A stretch of DNA of 64,000 nt from Hymenopellis radicata (taxonomy: Eukaryota; Basidiomycota; Agaricomycetes; Agaricales; Physalacriaceae): NCBI GenBank assembly GCA_015501595.1, contig JADNRX010000003.1, forward strand, positions 558,001 through 622,000, given 5' to 3'. Position 1 is the stretch's first letter. Every line of letters begins with the position of its first letter. The notes beneath the pieces are model-generated. The model saw only the letters and a program-made list of their open reading frames with translations, did not search any database and was not told the DNA's origin. Positions 37,923-48,809 of the stretch are shown here, in pieces. Position numbers and translations under genes: made by a program.

Positions 37923-39150
37923 ATGTCGACCTCCTCCTCTTCCGCCCTTCTACCTTTCAAGAAATACGGCGAATCCGCAACTTTCAGCTATGCAGACCAC
38001 AACCTGAAGATGTTTTTTCAAACTGCGTATGTCTAAATCCCTCCTTCACGATTTAGGCTGATCGTTCTCATAGCATTCTTCATCTGCCAGTTTCCTGACC
38101 CGCGATGATGACACCAAGCCAGTAACACGGATAATACACGACACGATAGTCCAACACGTCACGTATGCTGTATACATCGTTCAGCGTGTTACCGTGGATA
38201 CACTACAGGTGTACAACGATTGGGCCCAAGGCGAAAGGTGCATCGAACTCGTCCCCGAAAGTGCAGGTGCGAATTTGCTTTGGATTGAAGAGAAGAAGAC
38301 GGAGCGGGTGATCCTCTACGTTCATGGTAAGTCCTAAGCCGCTGTCCGGTGTCCAGCTCATACGTAGTTGACAAAGTGGAAAGTTGGGTATGCCCTACCT
38401 CGCAGGTGCTCTCCCGTTCTGGCGTTTATGTCAAAGATGAAGTTACTGAACGCTTACGGCGTGATAGGGTAGTAGGAATGGCGTCAGCGATCCCCAAATA
38501 CGCTAATTCCATTTCGTACAAGGTCTGATACCTAATGCGATGTTTCCAACACCGTTGAAACAGCTAATTCAGACTATATTATATCTCGTCGAGAGAGGAA
38601 CACCTGCTTCCGAAATATACCTCTGCAGGTGCAAACCTCATTCTCCAGGTTTTCGCGCACGGTCTGCAACCCACCCCGATGTTCCTCAGACCATCTCCCC
38701 AGAAACAAAGTTCGGCGGCGTCTACCTCATGTCTCCATGGGCCGATCCTCCCGGAGAGACGTTCACACCCAGCATGCCCCACATTGTAGCAGACGTCTTC
38801 TACCCGGCCGCCACCTACAAAATGTTTGGACTATCGGTTTAATGGGTGTCCCTCCAGAGCAGCGCATGTACATGCAGCTAATCGAGCCCCCGGAGGACTT
38901 CTGCGACAATCTGAACCAGAACATACTGGTCAGCTACGCGGGGTGGCAGGCATTGCGCGACTCGATCGAGTTCTTTTATGATCGCCCCTTTCAGAGGAAA
39001 GAGAACATGTCGTTGGTGTTTGATAAGTGTGCACGATGATCCGTACGCGAACTTCAACATGTTTGGAGCGCGCCCGGCGAAAGGCGAACTTACAGCTGTC
39101 ATCATTGATTGCTTGGTGACTCATCATTATCTGCAGCTACGTAGGTTTGT
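37923..39150 (+). pseudogene. Broken alpha/beta hydrolase (lipase/esterase-like)
   Basis: The gene starts well: ATG at 37923, MSTSSSSALLPFKKYGES, an intron in frame, then IIHDTIVQHVTYAVYIVQRV and TERVILYVHG, the start of the HGGG oxyanion motif. After that the frame breaks repeatedly. Breaks lie near 38396-38401, at the TTT of 38425-38428 (one T too many for FWRYVK), at about 38621-38624, in the CCC before CACCCC near 38665, near 38838 and near 39028. At 38621-38624 about 11 nt are missing exactly where the nucleophile elbow G-D-S-A-G should be: SEIYL runs straight into AGANLILQVF. Homologous-looking segments on either side (MSPWADPPGETF, LMGVPPEQRMYMQLIEPPED) keep family order. Some breaks may be sequencing errors, but the loss of the catalytic serine region makes an active enzyme unlikely. 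The end is approximate. Confidence 0.75.
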
Positions 39151-39344
39151 CGGCCTTCGTCAATTTCGAGATCATTGCGAAGTAGCGTTCTTTTGACATA
39201 AAGCGGTCGGCCGCAGATGAAAGAACGAAGAACGAAGTGAACCGAGGGAAGAAAGAGGCTTGAATCCTCGTATCACAGTAGGCGGGCGACTCACAGTGAG
39301 AGTAGAGGCGAAACTGTTGGCAGGAAGGAAAGCTGGTGGGCATC

Positions 39345-39700
39345 CCCAAAAAAAAGTTTGTGGCACTGATTTCCCGCGATGGCCATGGATTTGGAAAGGG
39401 TTTGTGCCGTAGAATTGATGATGGATAGTTGTTGTCGATAATGATGATGATGAAGACGAGATGATTTTCCATCCATGGCTATCTGCGTGACCCTCAAACC
39501 TCCCCCTCCACGATGTAACCTTTGTCCATTCCCTTTTTAGAGAGTATGGTTTCTAAGAGCATCGCAATAATCAATTCCTGGAACGAAGGGAGGCCGGTCG
39601 TACCTACACAACCCCCTCTCCCTGGCGGTGGAGAGGGAACTGTGTAGATACAGTTGGTCGCGATACCTACTTTGTTCTTGATTTCTCCTTTTCTTAGCAT
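39345..39700 (+). repeat. Direct repeat, copy 1 (about 360 bp)
   Basis: Closely similar to 39918-40293, from AAGTTTGTGGCA through CCATGGATTTGGAAAGGG, GGAGGCCGGTCGTACC and CCTGGCGGTGGAGAGGG to GATTTCTCCTTTTCTTAG. It is not inside any recognised gene and has no long open frame shared by both copies. Confidence 0.85.
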
Positions 39701-39917
39701 CGTAGTCATCTTCTCTATCTACGGGGTAAAATAGCCCCTTCAGCGGACCAGTGACTCAGAATATGCATGATCATTGATTCAATCAGTACTTAGCGCCGGT
39801 CTCTTCATTAGGTCGCCACTCGTCCCAGCTCCAAACATTGCGACGACGTGGCAGAGTTCGTCCATGCACCATCAGAGGAGACTGCCCTTTATGATGAGCA
39901 CGTCCTTCCTCGCGGCA

Positions 39918-40293
39918 TCACCAAAAAACAGTTTGTGGCAACTTCGATGATTGTTGCGTATTTCCCGCGGTGACCATGGATTTGGAAAGGGTTTGTGCCG
40001 TACTGATGATGGATAGTTGTTGTTGATAATGATAACGATGAAGACTTAGAAGATGAGATGATTTTTCATCCATGGCCAACCGCGTCACCCTCAAACCTCC
40101 CTCTCCACGACGTACCCTTTGTCCATGCCTTTCTCAAGGAGTATGGTATACTACTAAGAGCGTCGCAGTGATCCTGGAACTAAGGGAGGCCGGTCGTACC
40201 TACACAACCCCTCTCCCTGGCGGTGGAGAGGGAACAGTGCAGATACACTTGGTCCTGATACTTACTTTGTCCTTGATTTCTCCTTTTCTTAGT
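39918..40293 (+). repeat. Direct repeat, copy 2 (about 375 bp)
   Basis: Second copy of the unit at 39345, about 220 bp downstream of the first. The copies differ by scattered substitutions and small indels, so the duplication is not recent. Confidence 0.85.
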
Positions 40294-40422
40294 GCTGTTG
40301 TCTTTTTCATCACCTTCAGAGTCAAATAGGGTCGATTCCTTCATGTTCGTGCTGTTTGTGCTCTCCTGTTTGAGCACCAATGTCGTCAACTTCGAGACCT
40401 TTACTACTAGTAACCTCTCTTT

Positions 40423-40769
40423 GAAGCCGCTGCACTGGCAGCGAATGCGGGTGGCGAGATCGTATGGGCTGGTACGCCCGGAGGTCGATTCGCGCTGATC
40501 CACATGGACGACCTTGCTGACCTGTATGTGCGCGTCGTGCACATGTTCTTGGAGGAAAGATCTTCGATGCTGCCAATGATTTCGGTGAATCCCAAGAGGA
40601 CGTCTTGGTAAAACTCGTCAAGATATCTGGCGCATCGGGGTATCGTTTGAAGAAGCCGGAGACTCGTGAGTTTCATGGCAGTCTGAGGCCATACTTGTTG
40701 TTGGGATGGCAGCCGAAGAAAATAGGTTTAGTTGATGGTCTGGTCACTGCCTGGAAGGCTAGTCTTTGA
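40423..40769 (+). pseudogene. C-terminal remnant of an NAD(P)-binding Rossmann (epimerase/NmrA-like) protein
   Basis: The plus strand reads GRFALIHMDDLADLYVRVVH, then after a frame slip near 40545 KIFDAANDFGESQEDVLVKL and KISGASGY, then FHGSLRPYLLLGWQPKKIGL and VDGLVTAWKASL with a stop at 40769. The HMDDLADLYVRVV and FDAAND segments are typical of the C-terminal half of atypical short-chain dehydrogenases of the epimerase type. No upstream glycine-rich nucleotide-binding motif was found; the space it should occupy is taken by the direct repeats. It is therefore called a remnant. Confidence 0.65.
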
Positions 40770-40992
40770 ATATCGGTTGGAGAGAAATACGGGCTCATCC
40801 TTTGGAGCGTTTGAAACTGGTGCGAACAAAGGAATAGAGCCTTAAGTTGTTTCACTAGAAACGGGTTACTTGCTTCAATACATCTCGCTGTCTTTGAATC
40901 CGTCTATTAAGTAGGGTATAGTGAATGCCTCATGCTTCTACATTTTGTGAGGCAGCATAACCTTGATGATGATAAAATATATGAATGCCAGA

Positions 40993-42907
40993 TTATGCGT
41001 GTCTTCTCCTCCTGTAGTGCACCGTCCTTGGTGCGTCGGGTGCAGCAATCATCGTCTGCAGAATCAGAGGTCAGCAAAAGTAGAGAAACGACGAAGCGGA
41101 CGCGATGCTTACGTGGTAGTTGTTGGGCGGCACCGGGCCATCGAGACGGAACTCAAACTCTTGGATGAGCGTCGAGAGGATGGTGCCAATTTGCAGGTAC
41201 GCAAACTGTTCACCAATGCACCGATGTCGACCAGCACCGAATGGCTGATATGGGCTGAGCGTTCCTTTGCTGACGGCACCGAAACCAAAGTCGATCTTTT
41301 CACCAGTCTCGTCGACGTACTCTTTCAAAGCCTGAGCGGCAAATCCATCAGAGTCAGTCCATCGCCTGTAATCGAACTCTTCGGCGTTGGCCCAAACGGT
41401 AGGGTCATTCTGGCTCATAGAGGGTGAAGCGAGAACGTAGTAGCCCTTCGGAATGATGTATGTGCCATCTTTGGACGGGGCGGCGAGAGTCGGAGGAACG
41501 GGTACATCATCGCGGACGTGACGAAGGATACTGTGGATAGGAGGGTGCAATCGGAGAGTCTCACGAATGACGGAGTCCAGGATCGGAAGTTCCTTCACTT
41601 CATCGTACGTGATGGGTGAGAAGGTGCCATCCGGCTTGCCAAACTTCTTGACCTGTTCATCGTATATTTGAGCGCTACGAATAGAGTATGTGAGTATGAA
41701 TACGGCAAGGGGGGAGTGGACGACTTACGCAAGTTTGGGGTCATGAGCAATGTGAAGAATTGACCAAGACGCGGTCGATTGACTCGTGTGCTGACCGGCC
41801 ATGAGAAGGGCGATGAGAATGTGAGCAATTTCAGAGTCGGCAACTGGTCTGCCGCTACGGTACTTTTGGTCCCGAAGCGCGTTCACGATATCATATTCCA
41901 CCTGGGAAAGATGTTAGGAACAGCCAACATGGAGAATTACACGCGTACATCGTCACCGGCTCTGTTCTCGCGTCTTTCGCGAATGATGTCCATATAGAAT
42001 TGCGTGATCTTCTTGTGAGCCTGGTCGCGCGCGCGGTAGTTGGGCAAGGGTAGGTTGGGGAATAGGAAGTTGACAGGCGTGAATCCACCGTCGAGATCCT
42101 GGAATACCTCTGCGAAACTCTTGTCCAGTCTGCTGCGGATGGTCTTCCCTTGCAGAGTTCGTGAGGCCGTGAGAATGGTGATTTGGGCCATGAGCTTGAG
42201 AATATCTGCAGACCCCCATTCGGTGATATCGTCGCGCTGGTACTCCTTGAAGGCCGGGTCTGATTGAATGAAATCATGAACCTCCTGCTCGATGAGGCCA
42301 GCGTAGGAGCGGAAAGCTTCCGTGTGAAGACCCCACTTGACAAACTTTTTCTGCTCCATGAAAATTTCGTTGGGAATGGCGTAGACGACGTCGTCACCGA
42401 AGATTGGGGTCGTCAAGTGCTACGCAGTAAATGAGAAACCGCTCTGAGGGAATATCGCGCGTACATACAGTATAGGCATCCTCAGCGTTGAAGACAGTTG
42501 ACTTGCCGCCGAGAACAAAGTTGTTGCCCTGCGCGCCAAGAAGCACCGTAACCTTGCGGCCAAAGAGAATGAACGTGAAGCAGTCGCCATACTTCTTCTG
42601 GCAGTTGAAGAAAAAGTTGAGCGGGTCGTGTCCGTACTGAACGCCAGACCCGATGAAGGGCAGCCAGTGGAAAACCAAAGGTGGTTTGGTGGGGTCTTTT
42701 GGCAGTATCTAGACACAGTTGTAGCGAGAACAAGGGAAATTGAGCGCGACATACCAGCTGCTGCAGGACATTGAGGACGACGGCGAGGACGGGAATGTTG
42801 ACGAGGGCTAGAATAAGGTAGCGGGTGTTGATCTGTGGGGCCTGGGCCAAGTATCCGGACCAGTTGTCGTTGATGAACGACGCCGACGAGTTGAAAAGGT
42901 CAGACAT
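40993..42907 (-). CDS. ERG11: Lanosterol 14-alpha-demethylase, cytochrome P450 CYP51
   Basis: ER-bound P450 that removes the 14-alpha methyl group of lanosterol/eburicol in ergosterol synthesis; family target of azole drugs. The ATG at 42907 starts MSDLFNSSASFINDN and one membrane anchor (LILALVNIPVLAVVLNVL). Later exons give PPLVFHWLPFIGSGVQYG, FNAEDAY, the B'-helix region TPIFGDDVVYAIPN, and the I-helix LMAGQHTSQSTASW (about 41775-41815). Then come the ExxR helix VIRETLRLHPPIHSILR (about 41520-41570), and the heme loop PFGAGRHRCIGEQFAYLQ (about 41200-41250). A final short exon ends RTVHYRRRHA-type sequence at 40993. Length and motif order match CYP51 and the frame is intact. A TATA-like ATATTTATA lies about 75 nt upstream of the ATG (near 42981-42990). 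Confidence 0.96.
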
Positions 42908-43135
42908 GGCGGGCCAGGTCTGGTCGTGGTCGAGAGCAAACACTTTACTTAAGTGCACGAAAAATATGGCACCATTTGACTATAAATATTCTCATCGGAA
43001 ATGGTACGAGTAACCACACTCTGAGATTAGATTAGATTGCATGCCACCTCATTGGTTCGTTGTTTTTTCGTGTGAGCCCTCGATCATTAGAATAAAGTAT
43101 GGTACTGTAGACAGTAAATATTCCTAGATACACAA

Positions 43136-45960
43136 CTACTCCGCCAAATCTAACCACAGCGACGCGTGATACCCCTTGTTCAATCTCAAGTTCTTCACCT
43201 TTATCGTCTGACCGAATTCCACGTCCGAAAGAGTATTGAGATTGACCACCGTACCACGGATGCCTAGCTCGGGAAGATGTACCGGCGCGACAAAGTTCAT
43301 CCTCCGTGGATGATGGGTGGGAACATCCATGACAAGTGCCTCCAAATTTTCCAAAGGATTTGGTACATCCTTCGAAGGCTGGTTGATCCACCGCTCCAAG
43401 AACATCATCTGCCACATCACATTATTGCGCCCGTCCTCACGTCTATACCAGCGGTCGGTGACGGAGGTCAGCTCAGCCTTGACGAGAAGGTCATCCTTGC
43501 TGTAGACAGATTTCTCGCCCCGAAGTGATGCATGTATCTGCCAATGCGACATCAAATCTAGATATCGACGCAGCGGAGACGTTGTTCGAATGTAGCCCTC
43601 TTCCTCCAGTGCTCCTACTGCCCAATGTGCAGCTGGCTGGAGAGTATACGTAGACTTGAGATCGTAGTCCAAGAAAGGGATAGATTCTATCCGGTTTACA
43701 TAACCTCCTGGGGAGCGATGCTGAAGGAAGCTGGCGATGTCAAGTCCAGGGTGCAGCGGGGGAGGAGCAAGGACACGGTGAAGAACTGGGATATTCCGTT
43801 CATGGCAAAACATGGAACCGACGCGTCCTGCAACCTTCATCGCCTCTGCGACCATACTCCGGGCGCCGACATCATCAGTTCAGCGGTTCTTTGACAGCCA
43901 TCGTGAAAGTCGGAAAACCCTTATAGAGCCTCCCCGGTATTGACAAGGACGGTGGCATCTCTTCGGGTGAATCAGCAACCACAACGGTACCCTTGCTCTC
44001 ATTGGATAAGAAGACGCCATCTCGGAACCGGCGCGCGACGAAGTTGGTCCGTATGTCATAGAGTGCACGCAAGTCGGCGCGATGTCTTTCGGTGAGCGTA
44101 GCGGGATGAATATCGCGTCCCAGAGGACGACCGAACGGGTACTTGGCTTTCGAGCGCGGGAAATCCATCAACTCCTCCACCGTGTCATACGAAATCACGA
44201 CCACGTTGTTCACAAACCCAGACCTGACCTTGTAATCCACGATGTCACCGTTGCTGCTGACCCTGGCACTGAAAGTGAGAACCCTTTGTGGCCCATCCTT
44301 GGATCCCAGAGACATTGCGAACCCTTTGTGACCCGTCAAGGCCGAAGGCAGCATGCTATCAAAAAGCAATGGGTGGTATCGTGACATGTGGCGTTTTTCA
44401 GCCAGTGAAGCGAATGCATGCGTCGGGGGGATGATTGAACAAGGATCGGCAATATGGACATGCATCCAGCCACCGTGCGGGTCGCCAGGAATAGGCTCGA
44501 AGGATAGACCATCATCCAACTCTTTCGCCACCGAATCATCAATGACATACACGGGCATATCGCCAAAGTCGTGCCTCACGCTCTCCATCGGATCAGAGGG
44601 ATAGAAATCCTCTTGTCCAAGAGGTTGAGACGTGGGATTCAAGATGGCCGCATTGAAAGTGGGGGAGGAGTGCTTTTCAATGTGTTTGGTAATCATGGTT
44701 TCGACCTGCTCGTCGAAGAAAGGATTGATATGCACGGTCGCATCCTGCCAAGGTGGCAAGACGCCAAGATCGACCAGGGCCTCATAGCATTGTGCATGAG
44801 CGTAAAGCGACGCGTCATTATAGAGGCGTTTTAAGATGTTACCCGTTGCGACGGAATACACTGATGGGAGTTCGTCGTATGCTGAAAGCAATGAGTCCAC
44901 CAGGTAGCGGAGAATGAGAATGTCATTCTCATCCCAGGAGGGAGATGAGGGAGACTCGAGCATCGATGGAGGTTCAAGGGAGCTTTCGCGTCTGAGCGCA
45001 ACGACTTGATCCATGAAAGGACGCGCCTTGAGAGCGAAGCTGTCAAGAGGGCTGCCGCGCTGATAAATCCAGCGGTTGACGGTATTGAGTCGATTCTTTT
45101 CATTGAGAGAGCGGATGACGATGGCCTGCGAGACAGCAAAGTCTCTGCGAGGTACAAAGGAGGCGTGTTTTTGGGAGATGAAGCGGTGAACGGCTATGAG
45201 ATCGACGAATGTGGGTTTCTTTTTGAACATGCGGGTGAGATGAGAGAGAGTTGTATCGGCACGCTTGTCAGGATCTTTGTCGCGTAGGAGCTCGTACGCG
45301 TCGCTAAGACCAGCATGCGCGTCAAAGGTAGCTTGAATGATGGTGGGGGAGAGTGCGGCGATATATTTCAGGACGCGGAGCCGGGCTTTGTGTTGGTGGT
45401 CGGAGGCGGGTGCCGCGTCGGAGCCGCAGCGGCTGGCAAGGTCGGAGGAGATGAGGCCAGGAATGGAGAACTGGACCATGTCCCCGAGGTGGTAGAGCAC
45501 AAGGCCTCTCTCCGTTAATGTGACTGTATAAAGCTGACGGCCGCGATTGAGCTGACCGAGGACGACGCCGCAGCTTGCACTGCGGTTATGACTAGAGCAC
45601 AGTTTAAGCAGACAGTCTTGGTAGAAAAGAAGAAACATACCTGCCAATTTCGATATAATCACCGGGCTTGAGGTCGAACTCGTTTCGGCTGTCGTCCCAG
45701 CCATGATCCATATTGCTATTCGACATATCGCCAACTTCCGGCGACGGTAGCCGTCCCGTATCGAACTTTATGGACGACTCGAATCCTCGCTGTCGTTGTC
45801 TGCCGCTAACTTCATCAGTCACCTCGACGCTTTTCCTGATGAGCTTTTGCGCGAGCGACTTAAGCCGTTTGGTCTCTGCGGCGGCTGGACTGGCATAGGC
45901 CCTACAGTGGACGCGCAAGGACGTTGACGCCCAGCATCTGCGACGCACAATAGTGTACAT
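43136..45960 (-). CDS. RNB-family 3'-5' exoribonuclease, mitochondrial Dss1/cyt-4-like
   Basis: Predicted mitochondrial RNase II-type enzyme for RNA turnover. The ATG at 45960 starts an Arg-rich, Ser-rich presequence without acidic residues (MYTIVRRRCWASTSLRVHC), as expected for mitochondrial import. After one intron the long exon contains SASCGVVLGQLNRGRQLYTV (a cold-shock-like segment) and the RNB domain with VYVIDDSVAKELDDGLSFE, carrying the acidic metal ligands, plus HVHIADPCSIIPP, MLPSALTGHKGFAMSLGS and the C-terminal half TSPLRRYLDLMSHWQIHASL. It ends LWLDLAE at 43136. The frame shifts by one base near 43879 (protein ...AVKEPL, then DDVGARSMVAEAMKVAGRV); no GT lies nearby, so this is an indel rather than an intron. 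Cytosolic Dis3 is less likely: no PIN domain and a mitochondrial leader. Confidence 0.87.
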
Positions 45961-46023
45961 GCAGTACAAGGTCAAGAATTTTTGGATCGGCACTCCGGTC
46001 CGGACTCTTTTTCACTTTCCATC
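45961..46023. promoter_or_regulatory. 63 bp shared divergent promoter
   Basis: Only 63 bp separate the start codons of the RNB exoribonuclease (minus) and the zinc-finger protein (plus). Either the leaders overlap or both starts of transcription lie within the opposite gene. No TATA box is visible. Confidence 0.55.
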
Positions 46024-46946
46024 ATGTTCAAACGCGTCGACCGCCGTCTCAAGCGCAAGGCCGAGCAGGAGGAGCTCGGCATCGACAGCGAGCTCAAAGA
46101 GGCTCTCGGTATACCAGAAACAGACTCTGACGAGTCTGAGTCGGACGATGATTCTGACGACGGCGATGATGGGCAAGATGAGAACCAGGACGATGATGCA
46201 AACGACGAGGACGACCCGGCCGACGAGCAGTCGTCCTCTGACGAGGCTGATGAGGACGTCGATATGACCGTCAAGCAGGTCCTCGTCAATCCTCTCCATC
46301 CCAGTCCTTCCAACCCAGACATAACTAAATGCTTCATTTGCCCTGGCAAACTACTGAAGAACGAGACAATGATTCAACTTCATCTTAAATCCAAAGCATG
46401 TACTCTATTGCCATCTCTCAGATTCGTTGTAATTAATGTAACGAATCAGCATCATATCAGACGCGTGTCGCAATTCTCAAAGAGCTGTAAAAAGTGCGAA
46501 GACCATGGAAGCGATGCGAGACAATACCTTCCTGGAAGAAAAGAGCTAGCTCCACGCGAAGGACTTTCTAAACGAGAAGAGAAAAAGGTGAATTGACTTC
46601 GGACTCATGAATATTCTCTTATGTGTCCCACAGCTCGCACGGCGCGCTTTGCAGGCCAAGAAAAGGGTTCGTACCCATATTGTTCTACGATAAACTCATA
46701 ATGTTGAGGACTTGACTACAGGCGGAGAGAAAAGCTGCCTACGAAGCCAGACGTGCAAAACGCGGCTCTGAGCCTGCGGCTTCTGCGAAAAAGGATGGCA
46801 AACCGTCAAGATCCCCGAGAAAGAAGAAAATCAAAACTAGCGGTGATGGGAAATCCAAGTCAAGCGGGCTCTCAAAGAAAAAGGCTGTCGCGGACTCAAA
46901 CCCTCGGCCTAAAAAGAAACGGAAAGTGGAAGGGAAAACTGAATAA
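46024..46946 (+). CDS. Nuclear/nucleolar protein with a single U1-type zinc finger
   Basis: The ATG at 46024 opens a basic stretch (MFKRVDRRLKRKAEQEELG), then a long Asp/Glu/Ser tract (about 46120-46265). The zinc finger is CFICPGKLLKNETMIQLHLK-SKA (C-x2-C, then His), with its last His at an intron junction. The C-terminal half is Lys/Arg-rich: GRKELAPREGLSKREEKKLA, RRALQAKKRAERKAAYEARR, and a final run resembling nuclear localisation signals (RPKKKRKVEGKTE), ending at 46946. Two frame slips are needed around the finger: one base missing at the junction near 46397, and one extra T at 46488 (CTGTAAAAAG). Composition points to a nucleolar or RNA-associated protein; the exact family is not recognised. 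It is expressed divergently from the RNB gene. Confidence 0.75.
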
Positions 46947-47091
46947 TCCAGAATGCGACTGTAGCTTATCTACCTTGTATCTACCTGTACTATACCTTTC
47001 TGCAAGCACAAGTTACTTCGTTCACTTTCAATTCAAAGTTGAACAATGGAAACGTTACAGTTACGTCACGCTAACTCTTCCACAAACCACA

Positions 47092-47883
47092 ATGAGCTCG
47101 CGTCTGGTATACCGTGGAGGGCTGTCTCTGCCCGACTCTCATGTCATTCTTGATGGAATCGCGTTTTCTGCGCTCTTAAGTGCTCCCAGTACCTTGCTGC
47201 AAAATCCTCTCGCCCTCGCTCTCGAATCCCTCCGCGGCATTCCTCTAAGATTTATTGCCCTAATCCGACTAGGAGATGTCTATTACGACTCCAAAGCCAC
47301 GCCTCAAATAGTCATGGATATTCATCCGCAGGCACTCTTGTCCCAAGTATATTTCAACAACATATTTTGCCTGGACCCCGACCGGCGCTCTCATCGGGAG
47401 TACACGTCGCGTTGGGCGACACCGACGCGACGAACATTGTCATCTTACGCGTCAAAACTCGGGAAAGACGAAATACGACTCATGGCAGCGCGCATAACAC
47501 CTCCCCCTTCCCTCTTGCCGCGCCCAGATGATCCCACACCGCGTCGCCCGCCCCCAATTCTCAGCGCAAAAGGCAGAGACCTTTTCCCACCCCTGCCGAT
47601 GGCACCTCCGCCAAAGCCTCCCAAGGCGCAGCCGCAGTTCAAGGTCCCATTGGATCCTGCGCCTACCATGGAGCGCAAAAACAAGGATATTGTCAAGGCT
47701 ATCGTTGCTCGCAATATCCCAACAAGCACCCTCCCAAAAACGCATCCAGAGTACAAGGACACGTTTCAGTGGATATATCGCGGGGTTTGCTTTGCACTTC
47801 GTGGAGATATCAAGACGAAACCGGTGGATGAAGAGAACGCGAGTCGGTTGGCGAAGGTTCACATTGGGATGTATGTGAAGTGA
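47092..47883 (+). CDS. Conserved-type protein with Sld7-like C-terminus
   Basis: One uninterrupted 263-codon frame from ATG 47092 (MSSRLVYRGGLSLPDSHVIL) to 47883. The N-terminal half looks globular (FSALLSAPSTLL, LESLRGIPLRFIALIRLGDV). The middle is Pro-rich (PPPSLLPRPDDPTPRRPPP). The C-terminal 70 residues are helical and basic: ERKNKDIVKAIVARNIPTS, EYKDTFQWIYRGVCFALRGD, then LAKVHIGMYVK. This tail resembles the C-terminal domain of Sld7, a partner of Sld3 in DNA replication initiation; the match is judged from pattern memory only and is tentative. No intron, which is unusual among its neighbours. Confidence 0.7.
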   Translation: MSSRLVYRGGLSLPDSHVILDGIAFSALLSAPSTLLQNPLALALESLRGIPLRFIALIRLGDVYYDSKATPQIVMDIHPQALLSQVYFNNIFCLDPDRRSHREYTSRWATPTRRTLSSYASKLGKDEIRLMAARITPPPSLLPRPDDPTPRRPPPILSAKGRDLFPPLPMAPPPKPPKAQPQFKVPLDPAPTMERKNKDIVKAIVARNIPTSTLPKTHPEYKDTFQWIYRGVCFALRGDIKTKPVDEENASRLAKVHIGMYVK

Positions 47884-48809
47884 GGTTGGATAACTTGGAT
47901 TGAGTGCGTCTCCTTGCTTGCCTGTTACAAATCAGTCTGACGCTCTTTAAGTTGTTAGGGCCATGTCCCCGACAGCTGACTACATCCGACCTAGTACTTC
48001 GGCATGACTCTGTAGAGATCAACATAGCGAACGATTTCGCGACACATCTGAACTTTGGGGGCGAGAGGTGGGAGCAGGATCTTCTCAGTGTGCCATCGGG
48101 AGTTCATCAGGTTCTTTCATGGAAAGCTGTTGATTTCCAGAGCAGGATGTCTACTAGTATACCCAATTCAAAAACCAAAACGATTTGGGACGCATGGGCG
48201 AGTGGTCCTTGAGATCTTGAGACCCCTACCAGACGGCAGCGCGAAGCGTACGGTATTGGTGGAACCCGCGAGCGGTGGTTTAGAACACGCCCACGGGATT
48301 TCTTTTCATTTTGGTTTTTGGTTTATGCCTGACGACCGCCGAAGCACGTCAACAAGGCTTTGAATTAGTTGGGCAATGGAACCGCACCAAGCAGAAGTAG
48401 CCGCAGAGACGGATGGGAGTTTACTGGGAAATACGAGAGTAACTCACTCAGTGCAAATGGCTCAACAGCTACTTGCATGCTAACTTTGTAGCGTCTTTGA
48501 AGGTATTTTTGTACGGAGTCGCGGGTTCAAGAATCAATACCGGAATCACCAGGGAGTTCTAGTGGGTATGGCCTCTAACGAGGCGAGTCCCACACTGTTC
48601 AAACTGGGCATCTGTTCGTGCATAAATACATTCTTCCTATGGGCCTTTGGGTATACAAGTTGTTGCCAAGTTGCGGGGTTGAAATATCCTCGAACAAACA
48701 TGCGGCGGCGGGAAGACAGTATAAAGTGCTGTACGCTAACAATGATCACACAGAAATGTAGCTGCATCCTCCAAAAAAAAACCAAAACGATTTCATTGAA
48801 AGAGTGGTT
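47884..48809. other. Intergenic region with unassigned short frames
   Basis: About 0.9 kb between the Sld7-like gene and the MFS gene stop. Plus-strand frames at 47904-48212 and 48055-48363 look slightly protein-like (LRHDSVEINIANDFATHLNF) but match nothing known, have no clear start and may be gene debris. Confidence 0.4.

Noticed and set aside
43870..43885. Programmed frameshift or hidden intron in the RNB gene
   Set aside because: No GT donor is nearby and there is no slippery heptamer; a single-base error explains the break better.
48055..48363. Possible gene between the Sld7-like and MFS genes
   Set aside because: Frames are short, lack an ATG-led model and no family was recognised; kept only as unassigned intergenic sequence.
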